Below, one piece after another: positions 27,080-36,400 of a stretch of DNA of 64,000 nt. The notes under the pieces were generated by a model. That model had not been told where the DNA came from. It was given only the letters and a program-made list of their open reading frames with translations, and ran no database searches. The first letter of the stretch is position 1; every line of letters begins with the position of its first letter. The stretch covers positions 1 to 64,000 of the forward strand of contig PAYY01000035.1 in the NCBI GenBank assembly GCA_002715465.1. The letters run 5' to 3'. The translations under genes and the position numbers were made by a program. The DNA comes from Fidelibacterota bacterium (lineage in GTDB: Bacteria; Marinisomatota; Marinisomatia; Marinisomatales; S15-B10).

Positions 27080-27130
27080 AAAGTACAATATAAAAAAATT
27101 TTTTTAAAGTTTTTCTTTATATTGTACTTT
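27080..27130. repeat. Perfect 15-bp inverted repeat between rpmB and msrA
   Basis: AAAGTACAATATAAA (27080-27094) is repeated as its exact reverse complement at 27116-27130, with a 21-nt A/T spacer. It lies in the 291-nt spacer between genes that read away from each other, so it is not a terminator of either. It could be paired operator half-sites or a structured leader. No gene is seen in 26970-27260. Confidence 0.55.
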
Positions 27131-27260
27131 TATTCTTTTTAATAAAGTAATTTAACGGATTTTATCTTTACCGGTTTTGATGATTTCTAATTATTTTAAT
27201 TAGCATAAAAAGATTTCTTATGTTAGTATCTTTAATAATAAACTAAAGTTTAATAAATAA

Positions 27261-27842
27261 GTGAAACAAATAATTTTTGCAATCATCTCCATAATTACAT
27301 TAACAATCGGAGAAGAAAAAATGGATACTATGGAAAAAGCTACTTTAGGTGCTGGATGTTTCTGGTGCGTTGAGGCTGTATTTGAACGAATTAATGGTGT
27401 AGTTGATGTAGTAGCAGGTTATACTGACGGTCATGTAAAAAATCCTTCTTATGAGGATGTTTGCACTGGGAAAACTGGTCATGCTGAAGTAGCACAAATA
27501 ACATTTAATCCAAATGAAATTTCATTTTCAGAAATTCTTGAAGTATTTTGGAAGTCCCATGATCCAACTACACTTAATCGCCAAGGTGCGGATATTGGAA
27601 CCCAGTATAGATCTGGTATTTATACCCATAATGAAAACCAGTTCAAAACAGCAAAAAAGTCAATGCAAAAAGCCGATAAATCAAAACAATTTAAAAATCC
27701 TATTGTCACAGAAATTAAACCACTTGGTGCATTCTATTTAGCTGAAAATTACCATCAAGATTATTTTAATAACAATCCAACAGCACCTTACTGCAAGTTT
27801 GTTATAGAGCCTAAACTAAAAAAACTTAAGCTAATAAAATGA
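27261..27842 (+). CDS. msrA: Peptide methionine (S)-S-oxide reductase MsrA, probably exported
   Basis: 193 aa from a GTG start. The active-site motif GCFWC has Cys33 (nucleophile) and Cys36. GYTDGHVKNPSYEDVCTGKTGHAE and the C-terminal YHQDYF region are standard. The first 17 residues (MKQIIFAIISIITLTIG) form a good signal peptide, placing it outside the inner membrane. An ATG at 27321 with GGAG 8 nt upstream would give a cytoplasmic form of the usual MsrA length, so dual starts are possible. It repairs oxidised methionine using thioredoxin-type reductant. The redoxin at 37.1-37.6 kb could be related to its reductant supply, but that is speculation. Confidence 0.93.
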   Translation: MKQIIFAIISIITLTIGEEKMDTMEKATLGAGCFWCVEAVFERINGVVDVVAGYTDGHVKNPSYEDVCTGKTGHAEVAQITFNPNEISFSEILEVFWKSHDPTTLNRQGADIGTQYRSGIYTHNENQFKTAKKSMQKADKSKQFKNPIVTEIKPLGAFYLAENYHQDYFNNNPTAPYCKFVIEPKLKKLKLIK

Positions 27843-27845
27843 AGT

Positions 27846-30215
27846 TTATAGAGATATTCCTAATGTTAAACCGTAATGGATTGGATCCCCCCAGCTAACA
27901 TATAGTTTATCTTTATATGAAGGAGGTTCTAAACCAAAATAGAAGCCCCTATTAGCATAACGTTCATCAAAAATATTCCTACCCCATAGTTTTAGTGACC
28001 AGGCACCTTTAATATAACCTATGTGAGCATTAATGATTTCATATCTATTAGAAGTCCCATTATGGCTATCTGAAAAATAGAATTGATCCTTTCCAATTAA
28101 CTCAATATGAAAAAAAAGACCTGAATCATTATGATAATTTATTCCCATAGCATATGAATAGCTCGGTGCATGAGAAGCTCCTCTACCTCCTAATGTAGTT
28201 GATTGTTCATTCCCACTATTATAAGTGAAAGGATCCACTATAGTTGATAATAATCCTAAATCAGAATTTATAGAAATTGTTCTAGTTAAATGAAGAATTC
28301 CTTCAATTTCTAAACCATTGAGAGAGCCAGAGGTCGCATTTGCTGTGTAATAAAAGAAACTATTTGGATCTCCTTCTTTTTGTTGACTTGAAATTGAAAC
28401 CTGCTGATCAAAGCGGCGAGCAGAAAACAGGACCGAATTAAAATTAATTTTTTCAGCCATTAATCTATAACCTACTTCAGCATTAAGAATGTACTCTGGA
28501 GAAAAAAAACGATTATTATTAGATAAATATGGGTGCTGATTAACTCCACCAGCTTTGTACCCCCAAGACATAGATGAAAAAACAGTAGAATTATTTGTTA
28601 AAAAATAGTTAAACGAAAAACGTCCACCCAAAAGATTGTGGTTTGTTGAATAATTAATAGGGTTTATCTGAACTAAATCAAAATTTTCATTATATCCCAA
28701 AGCTGTACCGTTATAATTAATTCTATTAGATTCAATTCGGGTATTTATTTTTAAATTTATTTTTTTATTAAAAGGAACTTCAAACTGTATATATGCGGCG
28801 TTAACTTTAAAATCATGTTGAGATGTAATTTCTGTTGCTTCTCCGCCATATAACCAGCCAGAAGCATTATCACTCTCTATCATGAGTTTTGCATAAGCAC
28901 CAACAATTAATCTATGCCAATTAAGACGAAGTTCTTGTGTAACGGTTGATCTTTTCCGGAGATTTTCATCAAAAAACTCATAGTTCCAACCTTCTTCTTC
29001 CGCATTAAAATTATAAGGGAAAGAACTCCAAAACTGATCATTTCCCCAGTCACTATCATAACTATGCGTAAGATCAATTTGAGATAAGGCAGAAATAGAA
29101 GTCAATTTTATATTCTTATCAAAAGCAATTGTTGTTCGAACAGATAATCCATCTGTGAATTGAGAATCTTTTCCTAAATCATTAGAATAAGTTTTAAAAA
29201 GCACATTATTATCAGGAGCCCAGACATCATATCCATTATCAAGCACTGATCTAAATAAAGTTGCTAAAATTACGATTCGTTCTGTTGGGGTAAATTTAAG
29301 TTTACCTCGTAGTAAAGTCTCATCTCGAGCATTACTGGTAAATATATTATTAAAAACATTATTTCTGAAACCACTTCCAAAACTTGAAAGGTATGACAAT
29401 CGAAAAGCTAGCTTAGAGTTTATAGGGCCGCTTACAAAAGCTTCTCTTCTGTTAATTAAAGAAGAGCCAAAAGTAATCCTTGCTGATGCATCAAATTTAT
29501 CAGTTGGATCAACCGATTTTAATGAAATAAGACCTGCCATAGAATTAGGACCAAATATAGATGATTGAGGACCCTTAAAAATTTCAACCTGCGCAAGATC
29601 AAATATAAACCCCGCCATTCCCAAGCCACTCAGATCTAAATCATCCATAATAAATCCAACTGAGAAATTAGGCGGACCTTCACCAGCATAATGACTTCTT
29701 TCACCAATTCCACGAATTTGAAAATATCTAGGCCTTGAAGTTCCTCCCGCAAAATTAACATTAGGAATAGTTTCCATTATGACTTGAACATGTGATTCAT
29801 TTTTTTCTTTTAAAAACTCGCGATTACGAATAGTAACACTAGTTGAAATATTCCTTAATGGCTCCTCATATAACGCCCCCATAACTATAATATTTTCACC
29901 AATAAGAACCTTAGGAATTAACCTTATCGTTATAAATTCAGGTGATGCCTTTATGGTTACAGGATAAAAACCTATATGAGAAATGACAATTGGGTTTTCT
30001 ATACCCAACATAATGGAGAATCGTCCTTCACTTCCTGATGTGGCACCTTCATTTCCAGCAATAATATTAACATTAGACATTGGCTCATTAGTAGAATCAT
30101 TAATGATTATCCCTCTTACTAAGATATCATTTGATTGAGACATTAAACAAATAGGAATTAGTACAAGAAAGTATGGTTTAATTCGATTGGTGAAAGATTT
30201 AAATCTGTTTATCAA
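27846..30215 (-). CDS. TonB-dependent outer-membrane receptor, predicted thiamine uptake
   Basis: 789 aa. Signal peptide ends at about residue 27 (CLMSQ). A carboxypeptidase-regulatory-like domain (about 30-105) is followed by the plug (about 115-235, with FAGGTSRPRYFQIRGIGER) and a beta-barrel to the C-terminus. The start is TTG at 30215, 7 nt after AAGGGA at the end of a TPP riboswitch; no ATG in this frame fits. Riboswitch control predicts thiamine, its phosphate or a precursor as ligand, imported across the outer membrane with TonB energy. The gene ends 3 nt from convergent msrA. Confidence 0.92.
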   Translation of the reverse strand: MINRFKSFTNRIKPYFLVLIPICLMSQSNDILVRGIIINDSTNEPMSNVNIIAGNEGATSGSEGRFSIMLGIENPIVISHIGFYPVTIKASPEFITIRLIPKVLIGENIIVMGALYEEPLRNISTSVTIRNREFLKEKNESHVQVIMETIPNVNFAGGTSRPRYFQIRGIGERSHYAGEGPPNFSVGFIMDDLDLSGLGMAGFIFDLAQVEIFKGPQSSIFGPNSMAGLISLKSVDPTDKFDASARITFGSSLINRREAFVSGPINSKLAFRLSYLSSFGSGFRNNVFNNIFTSNARDETLLRGKLKFTPTERIVILATLFRSVLDNGYDVWAPDNNVLFKTYSNDLGKDSQFTDGLSVRTTIAFDKNIKLTSISALSQIDLTHSYDSDWGNDQFWSSFPYNFNAEEEGWNYEFFDENLRKRSTVTQELRLNWHRLIVGAYAKLMIESDNASGWLYGGEATEITSQHDFKVNAAYIQFEVPFNKKINLKINTRIESNRINYNGTALGYNENFDLVQINPINYSTNHNLLGGRFSFNYFLTNNSTVFSSMSWGYKAGGVNQHPYLSNNNRFFSPEYILNAEVGYRLMAEKINFNSVLFSARRFDQQVSISSQQKEGDPNSFFYYTANATSGSLNGLEIEGILHLTRTISINSDLGLLSTIVDPFTYNSGNEQSTTLGGRGASHAPSYSYAMGINYHNDSGLFFHIELIGKDQFYFSDSHNGTSNRYEIINAHIGYIKGAWSLKLWGRNIFDERYANRGFYFGLEPPSYKDKLYVSWGDPIHYGLTLGISL

Positions 30216-30221
30216 AATTTC

Positions 30222-30297
30222 ATCCCTTCGCTGGCATTATCCAGTGCAGGTTCTAAGGGTTTTTTCTCAGCATCCCAACTATGGAAAGCACCCCTTA
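30222..30297 (-). promoter_or_regulatory. TPP (THI-box) riboswitch
   Basis: On the minus strand the thi-box blocks occur in order: AGGGGTGC, a variable stem, GCTGAGA, AAACCC, AGAACCTG, CTGGATAATGCCAGCG and AAGGGA. These are the P2, P3, P4 and P5 elements that form the thiamine pyrophosphate pocket. The AAGGGA at its 3' end is also the only ribosome-binding-like sequence before the receptor's TTG start (7-nt spacing), so control is probably at translation initiation. An AUG at 30223 gives only a 3-codon frame overlapping that start. Confidence 0.95.
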
Positions 30298-30413
30298 TAT
30301 ATTAATTAATTTAATAGCTTCATCTATAAAAACTCAAGCTTTATAAAAGCTCAATTACTTGCAAACATGATGTTTATTAATATAGCTTTCAAATGAATCT
30401 AAGGGAAGATGAT

Positions 30414-32285
30414 ATGACAAATACTAATAATACTTTTCCAGAAATAACAATAAAGGCCATAATCCTTGGCATCCTTCTTTCTGCATTACTTGCAGGCGCA
30501 AATGCCTATTTAGGCCTTTTTGCTGGGATGACAGTTTCAGCATCTATTCCTGCAGCAGTAATTTCAATGGGAATACTTAATTTTTTTCGCAAATCTAATA
30601 TTCTTGAAAATAATATTGTTCAAACGGCAGCCTCAGCGGGTGAATCACTTGCTGCAGGTGTAATATTCACAATCCCCGCACTTGTTCTTATGGGCTATTG
30701 GACCTCTTTTGATTATATAGAAATAGCCAAAATTTCAGCAATAGGTGGTCTAATTGGGATCCTATTTACTGTACCACTTCGAAGAGCATTAATCATTCAT
30801 GCAAAACTACAATATCCTGAGGGAATAGCCACAGCTGAAGTCCTTAAAGCTGGGAATGAAGCAAGATCTTCTCAATCATCGAACTCTTATGCTGGGATAA
30901 AAACTATTGGCTTCTCAGCATTAATCGGAAGTTTTATGAAATTATGTCAACAAGGATTTTCCATGTGGCATTCAGCTATTGATGGAGCTAAATCTATAGG
31001 TGGTGCCATATTTGGAATAGGTACTGAACTATCACCAGCCCTACTATCAGTAGGATATATAGTGGGAAGAAATATTGCGATCCTAGTCTTTACAGGTGGT
31101 CTAATATCATGGTTTGTAGCAATTCCTATTTATTCATTTATTTATGGTTTCGAAGGGGATCCTATGGAAGCTGCTAGTAATATATGGAATACCCGCATAA
31201 GATATCTTGGTGTAGGTGCCATGGTTATTGGTGGTATTTGGTCTCTAATTAAACTTAGTAAATCCGTAATCCAAGGTATACAATCAAGTTTAGATGCTTT
31301 AAAGCAGGCAAAGGTAGGTTTAGAGTTAGATCGAAAGGAACGAGATCTTCCAATGAATTATGTCTTTATCGCGCTTATGGTACTTTTAATACCTGTATTC
31401 TTAATTTATTTAGAAGTTCTACAGTCTATACCTTTAGCAGCATTGATATCATTAGTAATGATGATCTTCGGATTTCTATTTTCAGCTGTTGCCTCTCATA
31501 TGGCTGGAGTTGTGGGTTCATCAAACAATCCAGTTTCAGGAGTTACAATTGCTACAATACTTTTTACATCTCTTCTGCTTTTAGCTTTTTTGGGTACGGG
31601 CTCAGGTGTTGGGGCCGCAAGTGCAATTCTTGTAGGGGCAGTTGTATGCTGTGCAGCCGCAATTGGCGGTGATAATATGCAAGACCTAAAAACGGGATAT
31701 ATAGTTGGTGCAACACCATGGAAACAACAATTAATGCAAGTTGTTGGAGTACTGTCTAGTGCTTTAGTACTTGGTTTAGTTTTGGATGTACTTCATACAG
31801 CTTACATTATTGGATCACCAACTTTGTCCGCTCCACAGGCAACTCTGATGAAATCAGTCGCTGATGGCGTCTTCAATGGAAATCTTCCATGGAATATGAT
31901 AATATTTGGCGCATTTATAGGATTAATAATTATTATGCTTGATATATGGCAAGAAAAGAAGGGGTCTAATTTCCGTGTTCCTGTCCTTGCAGTGGCCGTT
32001 GGCATATACCTTCCTATAGAACTCTCAACTCCCATATTTTTAGGAGGAATGATATCTCATTTATCAAAGAAAATTGAAAATAATGATGTTTCAGAAAAAC
32101 GTGGTCTTCTTATGGCATCAGGATTTATTACTGGAGAAGCTCTTATGGGAATCCTTGTGGCAATTCCTATATTTATTACAGCAAATAATAATTGGTGGCC
32201 AAATATTAATGGACTTGAATGGCTTGGAATTATATTGTTCTTGTTGGTTATTTTTTTTCTATACAGATCAGCAACAAAAAAATAA
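30414..32285 (+). CDS. OPT-family oligopeptide transporter
   Basis: 623 aa from the ATG at 30414, chosen for AGGGA 8 nt upstream; an earlier in-frame ATG at 30393 lacks one. About 14-16 membrane segments with OPT-family features: GANAYLGLFAGMTVSASIPAA near the N-terminus, QTAASAGESLAAG, PEGIATAEVLKAGNE and the GGDNMQDLKTGYIVGATP loop. OPT permeases take up short peptides or metal-chelate complexes by proton symport across the inner membrane. It is divergent from the riboswitch-controlled receptor, sharing the 30300-30390 promoter region, but nothing in its own leader shows TPP control. Confidence 0.93.
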   Translation: MTNTNNTFPEITIKAIILGILLSALLAGANAYLGLFAGMTVSASIPAAVISMGILNFFRKSNILENNIVQTAASAGESLAAGVIFTIPALVLMGYWTSFDYIEIAKISAIGGLIGILFTVPLRRALIIHAKLQYPEGIATAEVLKAGNEARSSQSSNSYAGIKTIGFSALIGSFMKLCQQGFSMWHSAIDGAKSIGGAIFGIGTELSPALLSVGYIVGRNIAILVFTGGLISWFVAIPIYSFIYGFEGDPMEAASNIWNTRIRYLGVGAMVIGGIWSLIKLSKSVIQGIQSSLDALKQAKVGLELDRKERDLPMNYVFIALMVLLIPVFLIYLEVLQSIPLAALISLVMMIFGFLFSAVASHMAGVVGSSNNPVSGVTIATILFTSLLLLAFLGTGSGVGAASAILVGAVVCCAAAIGGDNMQDLKTGYIVGATPWKQQLMQVVGVLSSALVLGLVLDVLHTAYIIGSPTLSAPQATLMKSVADGVFNGNLPWNMIIFGAFIGLIIIMLDIWQEKKGSNFRVPVLAVAVGIYLPIELSTPIFLGGMISHLSKKIENNDVSEKRGLLMASGFITGEALMGILVAIPIFITANNNWWPNINGLEWLGIILFLLVIFFLYRSATKK

Positions 32286-32396
32286 TTAAAATAATTTTAT
32301 AATTAGAAAAAATAGAAGAATTAATTGAAATAATAGTTATCAAAAAATAAATCAATAGTTATGTATAAGATCATGAAAATTTTCTATAGGAATTAA

Positions 32397-34844
32397 TTAT
32401 TCCCGTATTACAGCTATCTTTATAACACTCGACTCACCATTTTTAGAATATACTGCTATTAGATATACACCTGTACTCACCCATTTACCTTCTTTTGTCT
32501 TACCATCCCAAAAAGCCTGATAACCTTGCACAGCAGATGAAGTATATTTTATTTCTCGGATAACTTCTCCAGATAAAGTCATTATCTTTAATGATGATTC
32601 ATCTTTTAAACCATCTAATACCATAGGCTCAATAGAAGGTATCCTATATGGACTGGGAAAAACTTTGAGGGAAGAAAATGATTTTTTCTTCTCAGCAAAA
32701 GGAACTCTTAAACTATTAATTCCCTTAGATGTTGCAATATATGCTAGGCCTCTAATATAATCAAAAGCCACAGCAGTTACTTCATCTGACAGCAACATGC
32801 TATTATCTTTTCTAAAACCACCCCAATCAGGCCAAGGTGTTGAATTTTCAAGTAGGACATAAAGGCCTTGAGTAATTGATGAAATCCATATATTATCACG
32901 TCGATCAATTTTAATCTTTGATCCCTCACCAAATGGGACTCCCGCAAAGTAGGTAAAGAAAAAAGGTGACAAATTTGTAAAAGATTCATTAAAATCAAGA
33001 CGCTGCAATCCACGAGCAGTAAGGGCCCAAATTTCACCCTTTGAATCTATATCTAAAGACCATATTGAATTATCAGAGAGACCATGAATAGTTGAATAGT
33101 TTCTCCACTTAGCTGGAATTAAATCTTGTTCATCAGGTATTCCATCATTATCATCATCAGTATCTTCAGAATCTAATATTCCATCTCCATCACTATCTAT
33201 ATCAATAACATCAGGTGTCCCATCATCATCAGAATCTTTATCCATTTCTAAAACAAATAATCCATCATCTTTACTAGTCCCAATTATAGCAATTTTTTTT
33301 TCAGGCCTGATAATATCTGTTGGATTATTAATTTTTTGACTAATTCCACCATTTCCAATCTGTGGAACTTGGAGCCAATTCCCCTGATTATCTTTAACCA
33401 TTATTTTATTATCAAGATCACTACTCCCAAAGTTTGAAACCCACAGAAATGATTCATTATCTAGTGCCAATCCCCTAACATTCATATAGCCCATTTCATT
33501 TGCTGGATAAATTTGTCCAGCAGTTGTATCATAAATAACCATTGCACCTGGATCATCAGGAAAAAAATTAACTATCCCTCCTCCAATAGGTTCATTGAAG
33601 TTATTTCTAGATGGAAAAACTCCTTGCAGGGAAATCCAGAGGCCATCATCGTATTCTAACATCGACCAAACTCTTGCAGAGCGAAATTGTGCGGTATCCG
33701 CTACAAACCCTTTATAGTCCTCAACTCCATGATTAAAAACGGCCCATTTTTGTTCAGATGGGATAAGGTTATACCATCCATTATTATTCAAAATAGAAAT
33801 ACCTTCGGGACCAGCTGCTACTAGTCTTCCATCATTCATAACAAACATTGCCGTATAAATATTACTTACAGGTCCATTTGGGAGATGCCATTCAAAATTA
33901 TCTCTATCAGGTCTCCATATAGCTAACCCTCTCTTAGAAGAAACAACATAACTTTCATCGTCAAGTTTAGAGAAACTTATTGGCTCATGCCTAGAATTCC
34001 AAGTTTCCAATAATTGTCCTGATTGAGAATAGTTTATTAATTTCCATTTTGTCAATAAAGTTAGTCTTCCATTGTTATCTTCAGCAACATCTCTAACATA
34101 TGTCCTTCCACTATAGTTATTATTTAATAGATTAACTCTTTGATTAATTCTCCATATTTCTCCATCTGCAATAGCTAATATTCCTTTGTTGTCTTTTTTT
34201 AGTTTAGAGATATTCTTATTTTGAAGCTGTTCAATTTTATCCCAATTCTGAGGATAGTTTAGAATGTATTTCCTGTAGTTTCCAATAAACAAACCTTTAT
34301 TTGTTCCTACATATAAGTTCTCACCAATTAAAACTATGCTTGATATCCTATCAAGATTTTCTTCAGATGGTTTATATATTTGTCTATATCTAAACTCGCC
34401 TTCTTGCAATACAAATTCAAGAATTCCCCATTCGCCATCTTTTGAATAAGCAGAGAAAACAACAGAGTCACTAACTGATAAAGCTGTTATTTCCCAAAGA
34501 TCAAAATTAAAAGTTTTTATTGGCTGTCTATTCTTCAAATCATATACTTGTATTACACCATTAGGTTTATTGGATCCGAGCCAAAGATTACCTGTTTTAT
34601 CAATATCTATTACAGATAAATCTGTTTCAACCAAACCATCAATGTTTGTAATTGATTCAAATGTCATAGTATCCCTATCGTAAATAAGAATTCCACCAGA
34701 AGTTGCAGATACTAAAAGATTATCTATTTCTATCGTTTCTCTAACAATCAATGAAGAAGTATACGCCTCCCAATCTCCTACCCTAGTTTGGCTTATAACC
34801 AATAATGGTAAAAAAAATAAAAATAATCTTAGTACCATAATCAT
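32397..34844 (-). CDS. PorZ-like secreted beta-propeller protein with thrombospondin-type-3 repeats
   Basis: 815 aa. Signal peptide ends at about residue 18 (LVISQ). The N-terminal region repeats short propeller blades (NLWLGSNKP, NLYVGTNKG, ILAIADGE, RLVAAGPEG, ...FLWVSNFG), as in two-component-sensor propellers and in PorZ of the type IX system. Residues about 535-573 are Asp-rich calcium-binding type-3 repeats (DSDDDGTPDVIDIDSDGDG). A short C-terminal domain (FPSPYRIPSIEP ... SGEVIREI ... VSTGVYLIAVYS) resembles the sorting domain but lacks NPFNP. It could be a type IX component or cargo; that is inference. Confidence 0.82.
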   Translation of the reverse strand: MIMVLRLFLFFLPLLVISQTRVGDWEAYTSSLIVRETIEIDNLLVSATSGGILIYDRDTMTFESITNIDGLVETDLSVIDIDKTGNLWLGSNKPNGVIQVYDLKNRQPIKTFNFDLWEITALSVSDSVVFSAYSKDGEWGILEFVLQEGEFRYRQIYKPSEENLDRISSIVLIGENLYVGTNKGLFIGNYRKYILNYPQNWDKIEQLQNKNISKLKKDNKGILAIADGEIWRINQRVNLLNNNYSGRTYVRDVAEDNNGRLTLLTKWKLINYSQSGQLLETWNSRHEPISFSKLDDESYVVSSKRGLAIWRPDRDNFEWHLPNGPVSNIYTAMFVMNDGRLVAAGPEGISILNNNGWYNLIPSEQKWAVFNHGVEDYKGFVADTAQFRSARVWSMLEYDDGLWISLQGVFPSRNNFNEPIGGGIVNFFPDDPGAMVIYDTTAGQIYPANEMGYMNVRGLALDNESFLWVSNFGSSDLDNKIMVKDNQGNWLQVPQIGNGGISQKINNPTDIIRPEKKIAIIGTSKDDGLFVLEMDKDSDDDGTPDVIDIDSDGDGILDSEDTDDDNDGIPDEQDLIPAKWRNYSTIHGLSDNSIWSLDIDSKGEIWALTARGLQRLDFNESFTNLSPFFFTYFAGVPFGEGSKIKIDRRDNIWISSITQGLYVLLENSTPWPDWGGFRKDNSMLLSDEVTAVAFDYIRGLAYIATSKGINSLRVPFAEKKKSFSSLKVFPSPYRIPSIEPMVLDGLKDESSLKIMTLSGEVIREIKYTSSAVQGYQAFWDGKTKEGKWVSTGVYLIAVYSKNGESSVIKIAVIRE

Positions 34845-34848
34845 TTAA

Positions 34849-35910
34849 TTAACCGAAAGGTCTAGGCATAAAACAAAGTATGAAAATTAATAAACTGACT
34901 ATACCTATTATTTCTTGTTTTCTAGAAAGTTTCTCACTCATATCTAAAATTGGAGGATGTTTTACTGTTCTCATTAAAAGGAGTATGAGACCACCCCATA
35001 ACAACCAATTAAATGAAAAAAAGCTAAGAGGTATCAACATTAAAAATGTCCATTTAGCTAATTTATCATGATCTTTTCCTAAAATTGCATAAGCAATATG
35101 CCCACCATCTAACTGTCCAATAGGTAGTAGATTAAGCATTGTAACAAGTAAGCCTATCCACGCAGCAAATGCAACTGAGTGCAACATAATATCCTGAGTT
35201 TCTCCTAAACCTGGGAATACAAGAAAAGTTGCCATTTTCATAATAAGAGATTCACCAAGAATTATTGACCCTCCAGGGGCTTTTTCTACAATATTTGACA
35301 AATGCAATCCAATAAAAAGAATTGGGATAGCAACAATAAATCCTGCTATAGGACCAGAAGCTCCAATTTCAAGCAATGCTTTTCTATGTGGTATAGGACT
35401 TTTTATCCTAATTACGGCTCCAAGAGTACCTATAAAAGTTGGTGCAGGAATAAAGTATGGCAAAGTAACATCAACATTATTTTTTTTACCATAATAGTAG
35501 TGACCAAACTCATGACATCCTAAAATAAGTAATAAAGTAGCTGAAAATGGAAAACCTAATCTAATATCTGATAAAGATATTGGATTGCCACCTTCCATTA
35601 AAGTCCCAGCCATTAATGTCGTTAATAGAGTCAAAAAGAATAAACAAATGTTTATTCTTGGGATGGCTAGGAATGTTTTTTGTTTAAGAACAATAGGAGT
35701 ATCTTTAAGCTTGATCCATACAGTGCTATCTTGTTCTGTAATATCAATATTAATTGGAAATTTAGAAAAGTTATCTAGCAAATCTTCTTTAGTATTGTTA
35801 TTCAACAATTCCCCTAATGCGAACCAATTATCCTCACTTTTGATAATCTTATTTATTTTTACTTTCCCCTCCAAATAATAAAGAAGATCATTAAATTCTT
35901 TTTCAGTCAT
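34849..35910 (-). CDS. Site-2-protease family (M50) intramembrane metalloprotease
   Basis: 353 aa with about seven hydrophobic segments. The zinc site is complete: HExxH at His133-Glu134-His137 (GCHEFGHYYYG) and the third ligand Asp268 in NLLPIGQLDGGH. A soluble N-terminal region of about 75 residues precedes the membrane part. The type matches plant EGY1/bacterial 'Rip' M50 proteases that cleave membrane-bound substrates such as anti-sigma factors. It is 4 nt from the upstream stop of the PorZ-like gene's neighbour, so the pair is probably co-transcribed. The substrate is unknown. Confidence 0.93.
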   Translation of the reverse strand: MTEKEFNDLLYYLEGKVKINKIIKSEDNWFALGELLNNNTKEDLLDNFSKFPINIDITEQDSTVWIKLKDTPIVLKQKTFLAIPRINICLFFLTLLTTLMAGTLMEGGNPISLSDIRLGFPFSATLLLILGCHEFGHYYYGKKNNVDVTLPYFIPAPTFIGTLGAVIRIKSPIPHRKALLEIGASGPIAGFIVAIPILFIGLHLSNIVEKAPGGSIILGESLIMKMATFLVFPGLGETQDIMLHSVAFAAWIGLLVTMLNLLPIGQLDGGHIAYAILGKDHDKLAKWTFLMLIPLSFFSFNWLLWGGLILLLMRTVKHPPILDMSEKLSRKQEIIGIVSLLIFILCFMPRPFG

Positions 35911-35994
35911 AAATGAATTAATACAAAAAATTAAGAAATTTTAACTCTTTCAACTAGGGTTGACATGGTAGTTACCTTTCAATAAATTGAAACC

Positions 35995-36396
35995 GTGAAA
36001 ATATACATACTCCTTCCATTCTTTTTAAATCTAGCTATATCTTCTGATTCTAAATCTCTCTTTGATATAGATGTCCGCCTTCGAGTAGTTAATGATGACA
36101 TACTCTATGTTGTAGTGCAAGTTGATAATTTTTCTGGCAGAGGAGTAACTGAACTCGAAGGATTTATAACTGAGTCCAATTCAGATGATTTTATTGTAAG
36201 CCAAAAAAAAATAGTTCACATACATCCTTATGACCCCATTCTTACTAATGGTCAAATGTCTATTCGGGGCTATAATTACAAATTCAATAAATCGATGGAT
36301 CATAATTTCCGCTACCACATAAGTCGGCTTACCTTTCGCAATGATAATCGTGTGTTTGCTTGGAGTCCATTTGGCGGCCTAATTCGGATAAAATAA
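35995..36396 (+). CDS. Small secreted protein of unknown function
   Basis: 133 aa from a GTG start. A signal peptide (about 15 residues, ending NLAIS) is followed by a single predicted beta-sandwich domain, with alternating hydrophobic strands (VRLRVVNDDILYVVVQVDNF) and a FAWSPFGGLIRI end. Fold and length suggest a small immunoglobulin-like or binding domain; I do not recognise a family. It lies alone between the divergent M50 gene and a convergent secreted protein (4-nt gap to its stop). Confidence 0.65.
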   Translation: MKIYILLPFFLNLAISSDSKSLFDIDVRLRVVNDDILYVVVQVDNFSGRGVTELEGFITESNSDDFIVSQKKIVHIHPYDPILTNGQMSIRGYNYKFNKSMDHNFRYHISRLTFRNDNRVFAWSPFGGLIRIK

Positions 36397-36400
36397 AAAA

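Noticed and set aside
30210..30223. AUG inside the riboswitch as the receptor start
   Set aside because: It reads AUG AAA UUU UGA, stops after three codons and is in another frame from the receptor.
27261..32285. The OPT transporter as a second TPP-regulated gene
   Set aside because: The riboswitch is only on the minus strand; the plus-strand leader at 30300-30413 has no thi-box.
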